Source of the DNA: Streptococcus australis
GTDB lineage: Bacteria > Bacillota > Bacilli > Lactobacillales > Streptococcaceae
NCBI RefSeq assembly: GCF_003943615.1
Contig: NZ_RJPZ01000001.1
Coordinates: 56,480 to 120,479, forward strand
Direction of reading: 5' to 3'
Length of the DNA stretch: 64,000 bases
Positions 1 to 8,676 of the stretch are shown here, one piece after another; within the stretch, counting starts at the first letter, position 1; the number at the start of each line of letters is the position of its first letter. The notes beneath the pieces were generated by a model, which saw only the letters and a list, made by a program, of their open reading frames with translations, did no database searches and was not told the origin of the DNA. Made by a program: the position numbers and the translations under genes.

Positions 1-1554
1 ACCGAACGTTTACAGAACGTCTTTAAAAATCTTCGTAAGAAAGGGAAAATCTCTGAAGCGGATGTCCAAGAGGCAACCAAAGAGATTCGTCTAGCCCTCT
101 TAGAGGCCGACGTTGCCCTCCCTGTTGTAAAAGACTTCATCAAACGGGTCCGCGAACGGGCTGTAGGTCATGAAGTCATCGAAACCCTCAACCCTGCCCA
201 ACAAATCGTGAAGATTGTCGATGAAGAATTAACAGCGATTTTGGGTTCGGAAACAGCAGACATTATCAAATCTCCAAAGATTCCAACCATTATCATGATG
301 GTCGGTCTTCAAGGGGCTGGTAAAACAACCTTTGCTGGGAAATTGGCTAACAAATTGGTCAAGGAAGAAAATGCACGTCCCTTGATGATTGCAGCCGATA
401 TCTATCGTCCAGCAGCAATTGACCAGTTGAAGACGCTTGGTCAACAGATCAATGTCCCTGTCTTCTCATTGGGAACAGAAGTCCCTGCAGTAGAAATCGT
501 ACGTCAAGGTTTGGAACAAGCAAGAGCTAACCACAATGACTATGTCTTGATCGACACAGCTGGTCGTCTGCAAATCGATGAGAAACTCATGGGCGAATTG
601 CGTGATGTCAAAGCCCTGGCTGAGCCAAATGAAATCCTCTTGGTTGTCGATGCCATGATCGGTCAAGAAGCGGCCAATGTGGCGCGTGAGTTTAACGAAC
701 AACTCGAAGTGACCGGGGTCATCTTGACCAAGATTGATGGGGATACTCGTGGTGGTGCAGCCCTTTCTGTCCGTCAGATTACTGGGAAGCCAATCAAATT
801 CACTGGTACTGGCGAAAAAATCACTGATATCGAAACCTTCCACCCAGACCGCATGTCAGGTCGGATCCTCGGTATGGGGGATATGCTGACGTTGATCGAG
901 AAGGCTTCTCAAGAATACGACGAGAAACGCTCCATTGAACTCGCTGAGAAGATGCGGGAAAACACCTTTGATTTCAACGACTTTATCGACCAGTTAGACC
1001 AAGTTCAAAACATGGGACCAATGGAAGATCTGCTCAAGATGCTTCCAGGTATGGCCAACAATCCAGCCATGAAGAACCTCAAGGTCGACGAAGGAGAAAT
1101 TGCTCGCAAACGCGCGATTGTATCTTCTATGACCCCAGCTGAACGCGAAAATCCAGATTTGTTGAACCCTAGCCGTCGTCGTCGGATTGCGGCTGGTTCA
1201 GGAAACAGCTTTGTCGAAGTCAATAAATTCATCAAGGACTTTAACCAAGCCAAACAGATGATGCAAGGTGTCCTCTCTGGCGATATGAACAAGATGATGA
1301 AACAAATGGGGCTGAATCCAAATAATATGCCGAAGAACATGCCTGGCGGAATGCCCGATATGTCTGCCCTCGAAGGGATGATGGGACAAGGTGGGATGCC
1401 TGACTTATCAGCTCTTGGCGGAGGCGCTGGAATGCCTGACATGAGCCAAATGTTCGGTGGCGGTCTCAAAGGAAAAGCCGGCGAATTCATGATGAAACGG
1501 GCAATGAACAAGATGGCCAAACAAATGCGCAAGAATAAGAAAAAACGGAAATAA
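1..1554 (+). CDS. ffh: Signal recognition particle protein Ffh, 5'-truncated by the window edge
   Basis: Ffh is the SRP54-family GTPase that binds signal sequences and, with 4.5S RNA and FtsY, delivers ribosomes to the membrane. The reading frame is open from base 1, so the true start lies upstream. The N domain is followed by the G domain with P-loop GLQGAGKTT, DTAGRL and TKIDGD motifs, then the methionine-rich M domain. The C-terminus carries a Gly/Met low-complexity stretch with repeated GMPD(M/L)S units and a very basic tail. A terminator-like hairpin follows the stop. The ylxM gene that usually precedes ffh is not in view. Confidence 0.97.
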   Translation, partial: TERLQNVFKNLRKKGKISEADVQEATKEIRLALLEADVALPVVKDFIKRVRERAVGHEVIETLNPAQQIVKIVDEELTAILGSETADIIKSPKIPTIIMMVGLQGAGKTTFAGKLANKLVKEENARPLMIAADIYRPAAIDQLKTLGQQINVPVFSLGTEVPAVEIVRQGLEQARANHNDYVLIDTAGRLQIDEKLMGELRDVKALAEPNEILLVVDAMIGQEAANVAREFNEQLEVTGVILTKIDGDTRGGAALSVRQITGKPIKFTGTGEKITDIETFHPDRMSGRILGMGDMLTLIEKASQEYDEKRSIELAEKMRENTFDFNDFIDQLDQVQNMGPMEDLLKMLPGMANNPAMKNLKVDEGEIARKRAIVSSMTPAERENPDLLNPSRRRRIAAGSGNSFVEVNKFIKDFNQAKQMMQGVLSGDMNKMMKQMGLNPNNMPKNMPGGMPDMSALEGMMGQGGMPDLSALGGGAGMPDMSQMFGGGLKGKAGEFMMKRAMNKMAKQMRKNKKKRK

Positions 1555-1567
1555 TCGTTTCTAATAA

Positions 1568-1597
1568 GGGCCTGGGACATTGTTCCGGGTTCTTTTA
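1568..1597 (+). terminator. Probable intrinsic terminator of ffh
   Basis: CCTGGGACA can pair with TGTTCCGGG (with G-U pairs), followed by TTCTTTT. It lies 14 nt after the ffh stop. Confidence 0.6.
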
Positions 1598-1618
1598 GAA
1601 AAAAGTACTAGAGAAAAC

Positions 1619-2386
1619 ATGTTAAAAAAACTATTTCAACAACTCATTCGTTTCTTTGTAAGATTGTTTTCTTCGCATAGCAAGCCCTTTTATTTTCCAA
1701 AAGGGTCGAAGAAACCACCAATCAATCCGATCATCTTTGTACCTGGAAGTTCAGCTAGTATCCAGCGTTTCAATGGAACTATCCGCATGCTCCATCGTTT
1801 TTCTAGAAAAAAACAGAGTCTCTTAAAAATAAAAGTCAATAAAGATGATTCTATAGAGATGGAAGGAAGACTGAATACAAAAGAGCCAAATCCTATGATT
1901 GTGATTGGCTTTGAGAACAATCGAGATGGCTACAGCAATGTCAAGCAGCAAATCGAATCCCTTAAGAAAGCTTTAACCTATCTTCTTGATCACTATTATT
2001 TTACAGAGTTCAAGGCAGTCGGACACTCCAATGGTGGACTAGTTTTGACTGGTTTATTGGAGAGTGGCTTTTTAGAGAAAAAGAGGTTAACTGTAAGCAA
2101 GATGGCCATTATCGGAAGTCCTTACAAATTTAACCAAGAAATGTATGACGATTTTCAAAGTTGGAAACATCGCTTAGATAAAGAAGTAGAGGTCCTTAAC
2201 TTTGTCGGTAGCTTTGCTGGAAAATCAGACGGTATCGTTCCTCTCTCTAGTGCACAAGCAGCAAAATCAATTTTTGAGAATCAAACTTATTCAGAAGTGA
2301 AGTTAAAAGGTCGAAAGGCTCATCATTCTGCATTACCCACTAATCCAGAGCTGGTGAAGCAATTAAGTCTGTTTTTGAATCTATGA
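1619..2386 (+). CDS. Alpha/beta hydrolase, DUF915-like, probably membrane-anchored
   Basis: A 255-residue protein with a basic, hydrophobic N-terminus (about residues 1-17) suggesting a membrane anchor or uncleaved signal. The hydrolase core begins with IIFVPGSSAS (oxyanion region) and has the nucleophile motif GHSNGG. A late Asp (KSDGIVPL) and His (AHHS) complete a plausible Ser-Asp-His triad. This matches the DUF915 family common in streptococci; substrate unknown. A TTG at 1580 would extend it in frame, but that codon lies inside the ffh terminator hairpin. ATG 1619 is therefore preferred, although its Shine-Dalgarno is weak (GAGAAAAC). Confidence 0.75.
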   Translation: MLKKLFQQLIRFFVRLFSSHSKPFYFPKGSKKPPINPIIFVPGSSASIQRFNGTIRMLHRFSRKKQSLLKIKVNKDDSIEMEGRLNTKEPNPMIVIGFENNRDGYSNVKQQIESLKKALTYLLDHYYFTEFKAVGHSNGGLVLTGLLESGFLEKKRLTVSKMAIIGSPYKFNQEMYDDFQSWKHRLDKEVEVLNFVGSFAGKSDGIVPLSSAQAAKSIFENQTYSEVKLKGRKAHHSALPTNPELVKQLSLFLNL

Positions 2387-2387
2387 T

Positions 2388-2421
2388 AAATTACATAATT
2401 TCGGTTATGTAATTTATTTTT
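2388..2421 (+). terminator. AT-rich hairpin after the DUF915 gene, probable terminator
   Basis: An 11-bp stem AAATTACATAA / TTATGTAATTT with a 6-nt loop starts 2 nt after the stop codon and is followed by a T-rich run. Similar ACATAA/TTATGT hairpins follow the xerS and acoB stop codons. Confidence 0.6.
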
Positions 2422-2426
2422 GTCTC

Positions 2427-2471
2427 TTGCAATCCTTAAGTAAATATGGTACATTTTTGATACCGGTTACA
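2427..2471 (+). promoter_or_regulatory. Promoter with CcpA (cre)-like site for the acetyl esterase
   Basis: TTGCAA (2427-2432), 17-bp spacer and TACATT (2450-2455) preceded by TGG form an extended -10 promoter. TGATACCGGTTACA (2458-2471), at the expected start of transcription, differs from the cre consensus TGNAANCGNWNNCA at one position. Repression by CcpA is inferred. Confidence 0.6.
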
Positions 2472-2488
2472 AATAAAAGGAGAAACTG

Positions 2489-3472
2489 ATGAAAAATCCA
2501 GCCTTACTTGAAGAAATTAAGACTTATAAAGGACGTGATGAAGTTCCGACAGATTTTGATTCTTTCTGGGATCAAGCCTTAGCAAACCTTGCTGAACTTC
2601 CTGAATACAAGCTCGAAGAACAAGATTTCAGCATTCCAAACGTTCATTGTTATGAATTAACCTTTAAAGGAACACGAGATGGTCTTGTTTATGCGCGAGT
2701 TGTTTTCCCAAAAACAGATCAAAAGATTCCTGTTATTTTCCATTTTCATGGCTATATGGGCCGTTGTTGGGATTGGACAGACATGCTTGCTTATACAGCA
2801 GCAGGCTATGGTGTGGTCTCTATGGATGTAAGAGGTCAATCAGGTTATTCAACAGACGGAGATCGATCACCAGTCGGAAACACCGTAAAAGGACAGATTA
2901 TCCGCGGAGCTGTGGAAGGTCCTCATGAGCTATTTTATAAGGATGTCTACTTAGATCTTTACCAGTTAATAGAAATTGTAGCGAGCCTTCCTCAAGTAGA
3001 CGACAGCAAACTCGCCAGCTATGGAGCCTCTCAAGGTGGTGCCCTGGCCCTGGTAGCTGCCGGATTGAATCCCCGAATCCGACAAACGGTAGCCATTTAT
3101 CCATTCTTATCAGATTTCAGACGTGTATTAGAGATTGGAAATACCAGCGAGGCCTATGACGAGCTTTTCCGTTATTTTAAGTTCCATGATCCATTCCATG
3201 AAACGGAAGACCAAATCATGGAAACATTAGCCTATATTGATGTGAAAAATTTTGCCCATCGCATTAAAGGACAGGTTCACATGATTACCGGGTTAGATGA
3301 TGATGTCTGTTATCCTGTGACGCAGTTTGCCATTTATAATCGATTAGAGTGTCCAAAAGAGCATTTGGTCATGCCAGAATATGCCCATGAAGCTATGAAC
3401 GTCCAAGTTAATGATCGAGTCTATAATTGGCTTTGTGGTAGCAAGATTTCCTTTCAATATGTAGAAAAATAA
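2489..3472 (+). CDS. Acetyl xylan esterase / cephalosporin-C deacetylase family protein
   Basis: A 327-residue cytoplasmic alpha/beta hydrolase of the AXE1 family, which removes acetyl groups from sugars or small acetylated compounds. Visible features are HFHGYMGRCWDW (oxyanion region), MDVRGQSG, nucleophile motif YGASQGG, Asp in TGLDDDVCYP and His in PEYAHEAM. Length is typical of the family. A good Shine-Dalgarno (AAAGGAG) precedes ATG 2489. The gene stands alone with its own promoter, a cre-like site and a terminator, suggesting catabolite control of acetylated carbohydrate use. The substrate is not determinable here. Confidence 0.88.
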   Translation: MKNPALLEEIKTYKGRDEVPTDFDSFWDQALANLAELPEYKLEEQDFSIPNVHCYELTFKGTRDGLVYARVVFPKTDQKIPVIFHFHGYMGRCWDWTDMLAYTAAGYGVVSMDVRGQSGYSTDGDRSPVGNTVKGQIIRGAVEGPHELFYKDVYLDLYQLIEIVASLPQVDDSKLASYGASQGGALALVAAGLNPRIRQTVAIYPFLSDFRRVLEIGNTSEAYDELFRYFKFHDPFHETEDQIMETLAYIDVKNFAHRIKGQVHMITGLDDDVCYPVTQFAIYNRLECPKEHLVMPEYAHEAMNVQVNDRVYNWLCGSKISFQYVEK

Positions 3473-3484
3473 GTTAGAGTAGAA

Positions 3485-3527
3485 AAACAGTCAGTAGATC
3501 CGCGAGATTTGCTGATTGTTTTGTTTT
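3485..3527 (+). terminator. Intrinsic terminator of the acetyl esterase gene
   Basis: AACAGTCAGTA pairs with TGCTGATTGTT, followed by TTGTTTTT. Confidence 0.75.
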
Positions 3528-3573
3528 TAAAAGGTATATAGAAAACCAAACAATCCTATATATACTCTATAAC

Positions 3574-3604
3574 ATCTTTCCGAAAAACTATAATTTTCTT
3601 GAAA
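3574..3604 (+). other. dif: Chromosome dimer resolution site dif (streptococcal dif-SL)
   Basis: The 31-bp sequence begins ATCTTTCCGAA and ends TTTTCTTGAAA. From memory it matches the streptococcal/lactococcal dif-SL consensus throughout, and it lies in its usual place just upstream of xerS. It marks the replication terminus, in line with the gene strand switch around it. Confidence 0.95.
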
Positions 3605-3627
3605 AATATATCTAGCTATGCTATACT
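3599..3627 (+). promoter_or_regulatory. xerS promoter, -35 inside dif
   Basis: TTGAAA (3599-3604) forms the last six bases of dif. It is followed by a 17-bp spacer and TATACT (3622-3627) preceded by TGC. Confidence 0.7.
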
Positions 3628-3655
3628 ACTAGTATAGAAAGATTTGGAGAAAAAC

Positions 3656-4726
3656 ATGAAACGTGAGATCTTATTAGAACGTATTGATAAACTCAAACAA
3701 GTCATGCCTTGGTATGTATTGGAATACTATCAATCGAAACTGGCCGTTCCGTACAGTTTTACGACCTTGTACGAATACTTAAAGGAATACGATCGATTTT
3801 TCACCTGGGTCTTGGAATCTGGTATATCAGATGCTGACACCATGGCCAATATCCCTTTAGAGGTTCTGGAGCATATGACCAAGAAAGACATGGAATCCTT
3901 CATTCTTTACTTGCGTGAACGTCCTCTTCTCAATGCCAATACGACTAAAAATGGGGTTTCTCAAACAACCATTAACCGGACCCTTTCTGCACTTTCTAGT
4001 CTGTATAAATATTTGACTGAGGAAGTTGAAAACGAGCAAGGAGAACCTTATTTCTATCGTAATGTCATGAAGAAGGTTGCAACCAAGAAAAAGAAGGAAA
4101 CCTTGGCGGCTCGAGCTGAGAATATCAAGCAAAAGCTCTTTTTAGGTGATGAGACAGAAGGTTTCCTTAACTATATTGACGAGGAGTACCCTCAAACACT
4201 TTCAAATCGCGCCTTATCTTCCTTTAATAAGAATAAAGAGCGTGATTTAGCCATTATCGCACTCCTTCTTGCCTCTGGTGTCCGTCTCTCTGAAGCCGTT
4301 AACCTGGATCTTCGAGACCTCAACCTTAAGATGATGGTGATTGACGTCACTCGAAAAGGTGGAAAAAGAGACTCGGTTAATGTTGCTGCCTTTGCTAAGC
4401 CTTATTTAGAACAATATCTCGCTATTCGAGACAAACGTTATAAGACAGAAAAAACCGATACAGCCCTGTTTCTAACCTTATATCGAGGTGTTCCGAACCG
4501 GATTGATGCTTCTAGTGTTGAAAAGATGGTGGCCAAGTATTCTGAAGACTTCAAAGTCCGCGTAACCCCCCACAAACTGCGCCATACTCTTGCAACCCGT
4601 CTCTATGATGCAACCAAATCCCAAGTTTTGGTCAGCCATCAGCTAGGACATGCCAGCACTCAGGTAACGGACTTGTATACCCATATCGTAAATGACGAAC
4701 AGAAAAATGCATTGGATAGCTTATAA
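3656..4726 (+). CDS. xerS: Tyrosine recombinase XerS
   Basis: XerS is the single Xer recombinase that streptococci use, instead of XerC/XerD, to resolve chromosome dimers at dif with FtsK. The 356-residue protein has an N-terminal SAM-like DNA-binding domain (about 15-125) and a catalytic domain with Arg in [14 protein letters not shown], the HQLGHAS box and Tyr in [12 protein letters not shown] at 3644 would extend the frame, but it falls in the Shine-Dalgarno (TTGGAGA), so ATG 3656 is chosen. dif lies 52 bp upstream, and the promoter -35 overlaps it. Confidence 0.97.
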   Translation: MKREILLERIDKLKQVMPWYVLEYYQSKLAVPYSFTTLYEYLKEYDRFFTWVLESGISDADTMANIPLEVLEHMTKKDMESFILYLRERPLLNANTTKNGVSQTTINRTLSALSSLYKYLTEEVENEQGEPYFYRNVMKKVATKKKKETLAARAENIKQKLFLGDETEGFLNYIDEEYPQTLSNRALSSFNKNKERDLAIIALLLASGVRLSEAVNLDLRDLNLKMMVIDVTRKGGKRDSVNVAAFAKPYLEQYLAIRDKRYKTEKTDTALFLTLYRGVPNRIDASSVEKMVAKYSEDFKVRVTPHKLRHTLATRLYDATKSQVLVSHQLGHASTQVTDLYTHIVNDEQKNALDSL

Positions 4727-4727
4727 G

Positions 4728-4754
4728 ATACATAATATAAATTATGTAATATTT
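4728..4754. repeat. AT-rich inverted repeat after xerS
   Basis: ACATAAT / ATTATGT around a short centre, directly after the stop codon. Same motif as at 2388 and 12832. Confidence 0.5.
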
Positions 4755-4762
4755 TTGATATT

Positions 4763-4806
4763 AGAAAAAGAGCATAAGATTTTTTATGGAATCTTACGCT
4801 CTTTTA
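4763..4806. terminator. Bidirectional intrinsic terminator
   Basis: AAAAGAGC(A)TAAGATT pairs with AATCTTACGCTCTTTT. A-rich and T-rich flanks let it serve xerS (+) and the convergent gene at 4813 (-). Confidence 0.85.
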
Positions 4807-4812
4807 TACTTT

Positions 4813-5454
4813 CTATAAAAATTCGATCCAATAATTACGGTGCGGCTCGATAATAACTGGTTTTCCCCAAAATGATTTTAGATAGGCCAAGTTTGCAGGG
4901 CTGACAGGTCTTTTTTCACCATTGTACTTCTCTGCACTCTCTTCTGTTAGAAAGCATCTAACTGCTTCATATGGTGTACCATCGCTCGCTATTCGATCAA
5001 TTCCTAAATAAGCAATTTCATCACCAGCTTTGGGGAAATCTGTAAACAGTTTACCAATAAAATAAACCGTCTTATCTTTCATTAAATCATAAGCCTTACT
5101 ATTTTCCAGTCTGTTATTCGCTGCAGCATACATAATACAAAAACTATCTACGATATCTTTCAAAGGCAGTAATTCTTCTTTACTGACCATAATTTCGTCG
5201 GGAGCAAGTCCGCCAATCACTAAGTTTGTATAATAAGGTTGATGGATGACATTATCTAAAGCCATTCCTAATGGTAGTTGGACAGCTTGATAGCCTAATG
5301 GTTCCAGCTCTTGCTTTTTCTGGTCAAGGTGTTCTTGTGTGATACTGATATTTAAATCATAAGGACTGGAAGCTTGTTGCTTCTTAAAAAAAGCCACTAC
5401 GATACGATCTAACTGTTCAAATAGACCAAGATTTTCAACTGGAACTTTCATCAT
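4813..5454 (-). CDS. Hypothetical protein, weak resemblance to SseB-like proteins
   Basis: A 213-residue soluble protein with no signal peptide or membrane segment. I do not recognise a family with confidence. The C-terminal third (FLTEESAEKY, then NLAYLKSFWGKPVIIEP) resembles SseB-type domains, which have no known enzymatic activity. The start has two consecutive ATG codons behind AGAGGATCG. It is a single gene with a good promoter and a shared terminator, convergent with xerS. Confidence 0.7.
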   Translation of the reverse strand: MMKVPVENLGLFEQLDRIVVAFFKKQQASSPYDLNISITQEHLDQKKQELEPLGYQAVQLPLGMALDNVIHQPYYTNLVIGGLAPDEIMVSKEELLPLKDIVDSFCIMYAAANNRLENSKAYDLMKDKTVYFIGKLFTDFPKAGDEIAYLGIDRIASDGTPYEAVRCFLTEESAEKYNGEKRPVSPANLAYLKSFWGKPVIIEPHRNYWIEFL

Positions 5455-5490
5455 TGAATACGATCCTCTTTTTCTTCAGATTTTCTCTAT

Positions 5491-5519
5491 ATTCTACACT
5501 CATTATTCTTGAATATCAA
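5491..5519 (-). promoter_or_regulatory. Promoter for the gene at 4813-5454
   Basis: On the - strand, TTGATA (5519-5514), 17-bp spacer, TAGAAT (5496-5491). Confidence 0.65.
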
Positions 5520-5666
5520 GAAAAGAGACTATTCATTTACTAACTTTTGATGATAAATCTTAAAAATTTTGGTTTGACATGATCTTTTTACTTCATCAGC
5601 CTATACCTCATGAATAGCTAGTTATAAAAGATAATATAGAAGATCCTACCATTCTTCAGCCATGGA

Positions 5667-6293
5667 CTAGTTGAGCTTTACCACTTCGTCAGCTTTTTCC
5701 CAAATCACTGGATTATGGGTTGCAATAATGATTATACGCTCTTGATTCTTTAACATTAAGAGCAAGTCCATCACCTCTTGTGAGGTTTCTGGATCCAGTG
5801 CTGCAGTTAGTTCATCCGCCAAAATTAAAGGTGGATCTTTTAAAATAACTTTAGCTAATGCGACACGTTGCGCCTCTCCCCCCGATAATTCATAAATCTT
5901 TTGATCCAGAGCAAGGTAAGCTAATCCTACTTTTTTGAGCACTTCTTCTTCTTGCTGCTTCTTCTCTTTTTTCGTTAATTTTTGCCCAATCAATCCCAAA
6001 TCTAAATTTGTAGCGATAGTTTCGTTTTCAAGTAGGCCAAAGTTTTGAAAGAGATAGCCTAATTCATTCTTAAAGAAGTGATGCTGTTTGATTTGTTTCA
6101 ATTCTTGCCCTTGATAGCTGATACTTCCCTTTTCATAAGGTTCTAACTTTGCCAAGATATTAAGCAAGGTTGTTTTACCACACCCGCTATTTCCGATCAG
6201 AGCATAGACCTTACCTTCTGTAAATTGCAAGCTCAAATCTTGAAAGACCGTTCGTTGGCCAAATGATTTGGTTAAATGTTCTATGCTAATCAT
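5667..6293 (-). CDS. ABC transporter ATP-binding protein, lactococcin-972 export type
   Basis: A 208-residue ATPase with Walker A GNSGCGKTT, Q-loop (LFQNFGLLENE), signature LSGGEAQR, Walker B LILADELTAALD and H-loop THNP. It resembles the ATPase subfamily paired with bacteriocin-associated seven-TM proteins (lactococcin-972 group export/immunity). Its start lies 1 nt after the stop of the membrane partner, so the two are translationally coupled. ADE instead of the usual DEP after Walker B is notable. No bacteriocin precursor gene is visible nearby. Confidence 0.88.
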   Translation of the reverse strand: MISIEHLTKSFGQRTVFQDLSLQFTEGKVYALIGNSGCGKTTLLNILAKLEPYEKGSISYQGQELKQIKQHHFFKNELGYLFQNFGLLENETIATNLDLGLIGQKLTKKEKKQQEEEVLKKVGLAYLALDQKIYELSGGEAQRVALAKVILKDPPLILADELTAALDPETSQEVMDLLLMLKNQERIIIIATHNPVIWEKADEVVKLN

Positions 6294-6294
6294 A

Positions 6295-8304
6295 TTAGGC
6301 TCCTTTCAATACAGTGGCTAACAAGTGGTCTTCTTTATGAGACCGGTACAGGAGAATAAACCAAGCATTAGTAAGAAATAGAAAGAGAGTGACAAGAGCA
6401 ATCCACCATTCCGAAGTGAGAATGAATACAAGGAAGCTTCCTAATAGTAAGAGGACACTTTCTGAGAGCAAAATCATTTGGTGAATGTTTACAAATCCCA
6501 GACCTGCAATCTTCTTCAAGAAGATTTGTTTTCTAAACTCTTCAAAATATAGGAAATTCATAGTGTTAAAAAGAAGAACAGAGGTTGCTATACCAAAGAC
6601 TCCTCCTGCAATCGCCATGAGATTTTCTATTTGTATTTTTTGGGCCATTTGCTGGTAAACGTCCACTGCATAGTCGTACTGACTAACACTTTTTTCAAGA
6701 TTATACTCAGCGATTAGCTTCTTACTATTCTGAAGCCCATTAAAATAAAGGTAGGAATCTAGGTGGGTGAAATATGGATTCTCATAGCCTCCAAAACTTT
6801 CAGGTTGAATAACCACTAAAACCGGATCGGTAAAGAATTGCTTATAGCTAATTGGTGTGTTGTTGTAGATAAAGCGTTTTTGATGATTCGGAATATACGT
6901 TACCTTCGCCTTCATTGATAAGGTGATATTTCCTTGATCATCTCGAGGAGATAGATAATCTTCATATCGCTTGATCATCTCCTCTTCTCGACCTTTTAAT
7001 TTTTCCGGAAGTAAGAGACCAAATTCTCCTGCTTGTAAGTGATTTAAGTGATCTTTTTCTTCAGGAGAAACTGGAACACCTTGGATATCAAGATAATTTG
7101 GAGTGACATACAGGCTATTGGCAAGTGGATCGTAATCTGTGATTGAAAACTCTTTACCTGTACTAGGATCCGTCATAACTCCTTTTGAACTAAAAGATAC
7201 GAGATTATGATAAGCTAAAAGACCACCATTTTCGATTCCAGACTCGATGAGCTTAGACCATTTTGCTCTGTTCTCAATTTGCGTCTCTTTGTTTGTTTTC
7301 TGTGAAAAATCCTCGCGACTTGTACTAATTTGGACCCAATTCGACTGTTTTAACCAAGCCTCACTTCCCTCTTGGTGAGTTTGCCAGACTGATCCATAAA
7401 TACTGATTCGATGAATCGCAAGGCCAATTAATGCCACAGCGAGAAATTGACAAATAAAGAGGAAAACCAATATGCGCTTCAATGGAACCTTCCCTTTTAA
7501 AAGGGGGACTAAATGAATCGTTTGAATACTATATGCAAAGAGGAAGGATAAGAAAACAGATAGAATCAGTAAAATCCCATTGTAAATAATACTACCGGAA
7601 ATGACGATGGAATAGGAAAAAGGTGTCAATTGAAAGCAATAAATCAGAACAGCACCCATTGTACTTGCCCCTATACATCCCAAAAGCAACTCTACACTAT
7701 CTTCTTTTAGAGAATGTCCGAAAAGTTGCAAGCGTCTCATTCCTGAGATATATCGAATCCCAGCGCTTCTCATTTCAAGTGTTTTTTGTATAATCGTCAA
7801 AGCGCTAAAACTAATGATAAAAATAACCAAGGCAAGTGATTGTGAACCTGAGCCAAAAAAGGCAATAAAGGTCTGCAGAAAATTCGGTTTCTCAATAAAA
7901 GTTTGTGAGAAGCCAAGATTATGAAGCGTTTGATCCAGCTTTTCAGTTTCTAATTCACCTGTTAATATATAATAATTCGTTAACAGGCTTTCTTTGGCAG
8001 CCAGTTCTTTCTTCTCTCTTTTAATTCCAAGAGGAAGTTTTCCCTCTCCGTAGATATCATAGGTGAAAACAACCTGACCCTTAGAATCTGTTCTTTGTAT
8101 CTGACTAGCAATTATACTATGATTTTCCCTTGCCAAGCGGTCTAAACTGGAAGATAACTCTTCATATGTGACGCTCTTATCTTGTCTTACCACACCTACT
8201 ACCGGAAGACTGCGGTGGATAACCGTATTTGGAGAAATAAAGGCAATCCAAATCAAAAAGCTAGAGATAAAAAGGTTTGATAAAAGAATAAAGACACGTT
8301 TCAT
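6295..8304 (-). CDS. Bacteriocin-associated integral membrane protein (DUF1430-like ABC permease)
   Basis: A 669-residue membrane protein. One N-terminal transmembrane segment (about 5-25) is followed by an extracytoplasmic region, then segments near residues 150-175, 205-265 and 280-300. A second large extracytoplasmic domain (about 305-560) and three C-terminal segments (about 570-660) complete it. The topology resembles MacB/FtsX-type permeases and matches the bacteriocin-associated family that partners lactococcin-972-type ATPases. Likely role: export of, or immunity to, a bacteriocin, or antimicrobial sensing. The upstream 370 bp hold no lactococcin-972-like gene. Confidence 0.82.
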   Translation of the reverse strand: MKRVFILLSNLFISSFLIWIAFISPNTVIHRSLPVVGVVRQDKSVTYEELSSSLDRLARENHSIIASQIQRTDSKGQVVFTYDIYGEGKLPLGIKREKKELAAKESLLTNYYILTGELETEKLDQTLHNLGFSQTFIEKPNFLQTFIAFFGSGSQSLALVIFIISFSALTIIQKTLEMRSAGIRYISGMRRLQLFGHSLKEDSVELLLGCIGASTMGAVLIYCFQLTPFSYSIVISGSIIYNGILLILSVFLSFLFAYSIQTIHLVPLLKGKVPLKRILVFLFICQFLAVALIGLAIHRISIYGSVWQTHQEGSEAWLKQSNWVQISTSREDFSQKTNKETQIENRAKWSKLIESGIENGGLLAYHNLVSFSSKGVMTDPSTGKEFSITDYDPLANSLYVTPNYLDIQGVPVSPEEKDHLNHLQAGEFGLLLPEKLKGREEEMIKRYEDYLSPRDDQGNITLSMKAKVTYIPNHQKRFIYNNTPISYKQFFTDPVLVVIQPESFGGYENPYFTHLDSYLYFNGLQNSKKLIAEYNLEKSVSQYDYAVDVYQQMAQKIQIENLMAIAGGVFGIATSVLLFNTMNFLYFEEFRKQIFLKKIAGLGFVNIHQMILLSESVLLLLGSFLVFILTSEWWIALVTLFLFLTNAWFILLYRSHKEDHLLATVLKGA

Positions 8305-8491
8305 ATCATCACACTTTCTAAAGAAAAAAGGTAAGTAATATCTAGCTGGTCAATCATTTCCGTTGTTTTAGTAATTACTGAGTTTTAAAACTAACAGTTA
8401 CATTTTTTGTAAACGAATACACTATTCCACCTTTACTATACTACAAAATCCTTAGTAAAACAATAATTTCTATGTGAAACTAGTTTCAAAA
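8305..8491. other. Intergenic region without a gene
   Basis: AT-rich sequence holding a perfect palindrome GAAACTAGTTTC (8476-8487) and a GTTACA...TGTAAAC inverted repeat near 8397-8414. No open frame with a credible start or ribosome site is seen. It presumably contains the promoter of the membrane protein gene. Confidence 0.5.
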
Positions 8492-8670
8492 AAGAGAGTG
8501 GGACAGAAATCGGTAGTTCGCTAGAATTCGATTTCGTCGTCCCACCTCCGCACAGTTGAGTAGGGCTGTAAAAGCTGACGAAATCAGCGTAGTAGAGCCC
8601 ACTCAACCACTGCGTCTTGTTCGACAATCCAAATACAATTGAGAGGCTAGGACTTTTGTCCTAGCCTCTT
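8492..8670 (-). repeat. Three-hairpin 3'UTR element, copy A (after lplA)
   Basis: Read on the - strand, it starts 8 nt after the lplA stop with hairpin arms GAGGCTAGGAC/GTCCTAGCCTC. A middle stem GTTGAGT(G)GGCT/AGCCC-TACTCAAC and a terminal stem GTGGGAC...GTCCCAC followed by TCTCTTTTTT complete it. One of six near-identical copies. The 63-codon frame inside it is regarded as non-coding. Confidence 0.9.
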
Positions 8671-8676
8671 ATGATT

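Noticed and set aside
1005..1580. A 191-codon open frame antisense to ffh
   Set aside because: Antisense shadow of the conserved Ffh M domain, with no start context.
8436..8627. Small protein (63-71 codons, beginning MSxKTQWLSGLYYAD) in copies A and B of the three-hairpin element
   Set aside because: The frame follows the repeat's palindromes, has no ribosome site and is not kept intact in copies C-F. A structural RNA explanation fits better.
8305..8676. Search for a lactococcin-972-like bacteriocin gene
   Set aside because: No open frame with a signal peptide or credible ribosome site exists here; the region is palindromes plus repeat.
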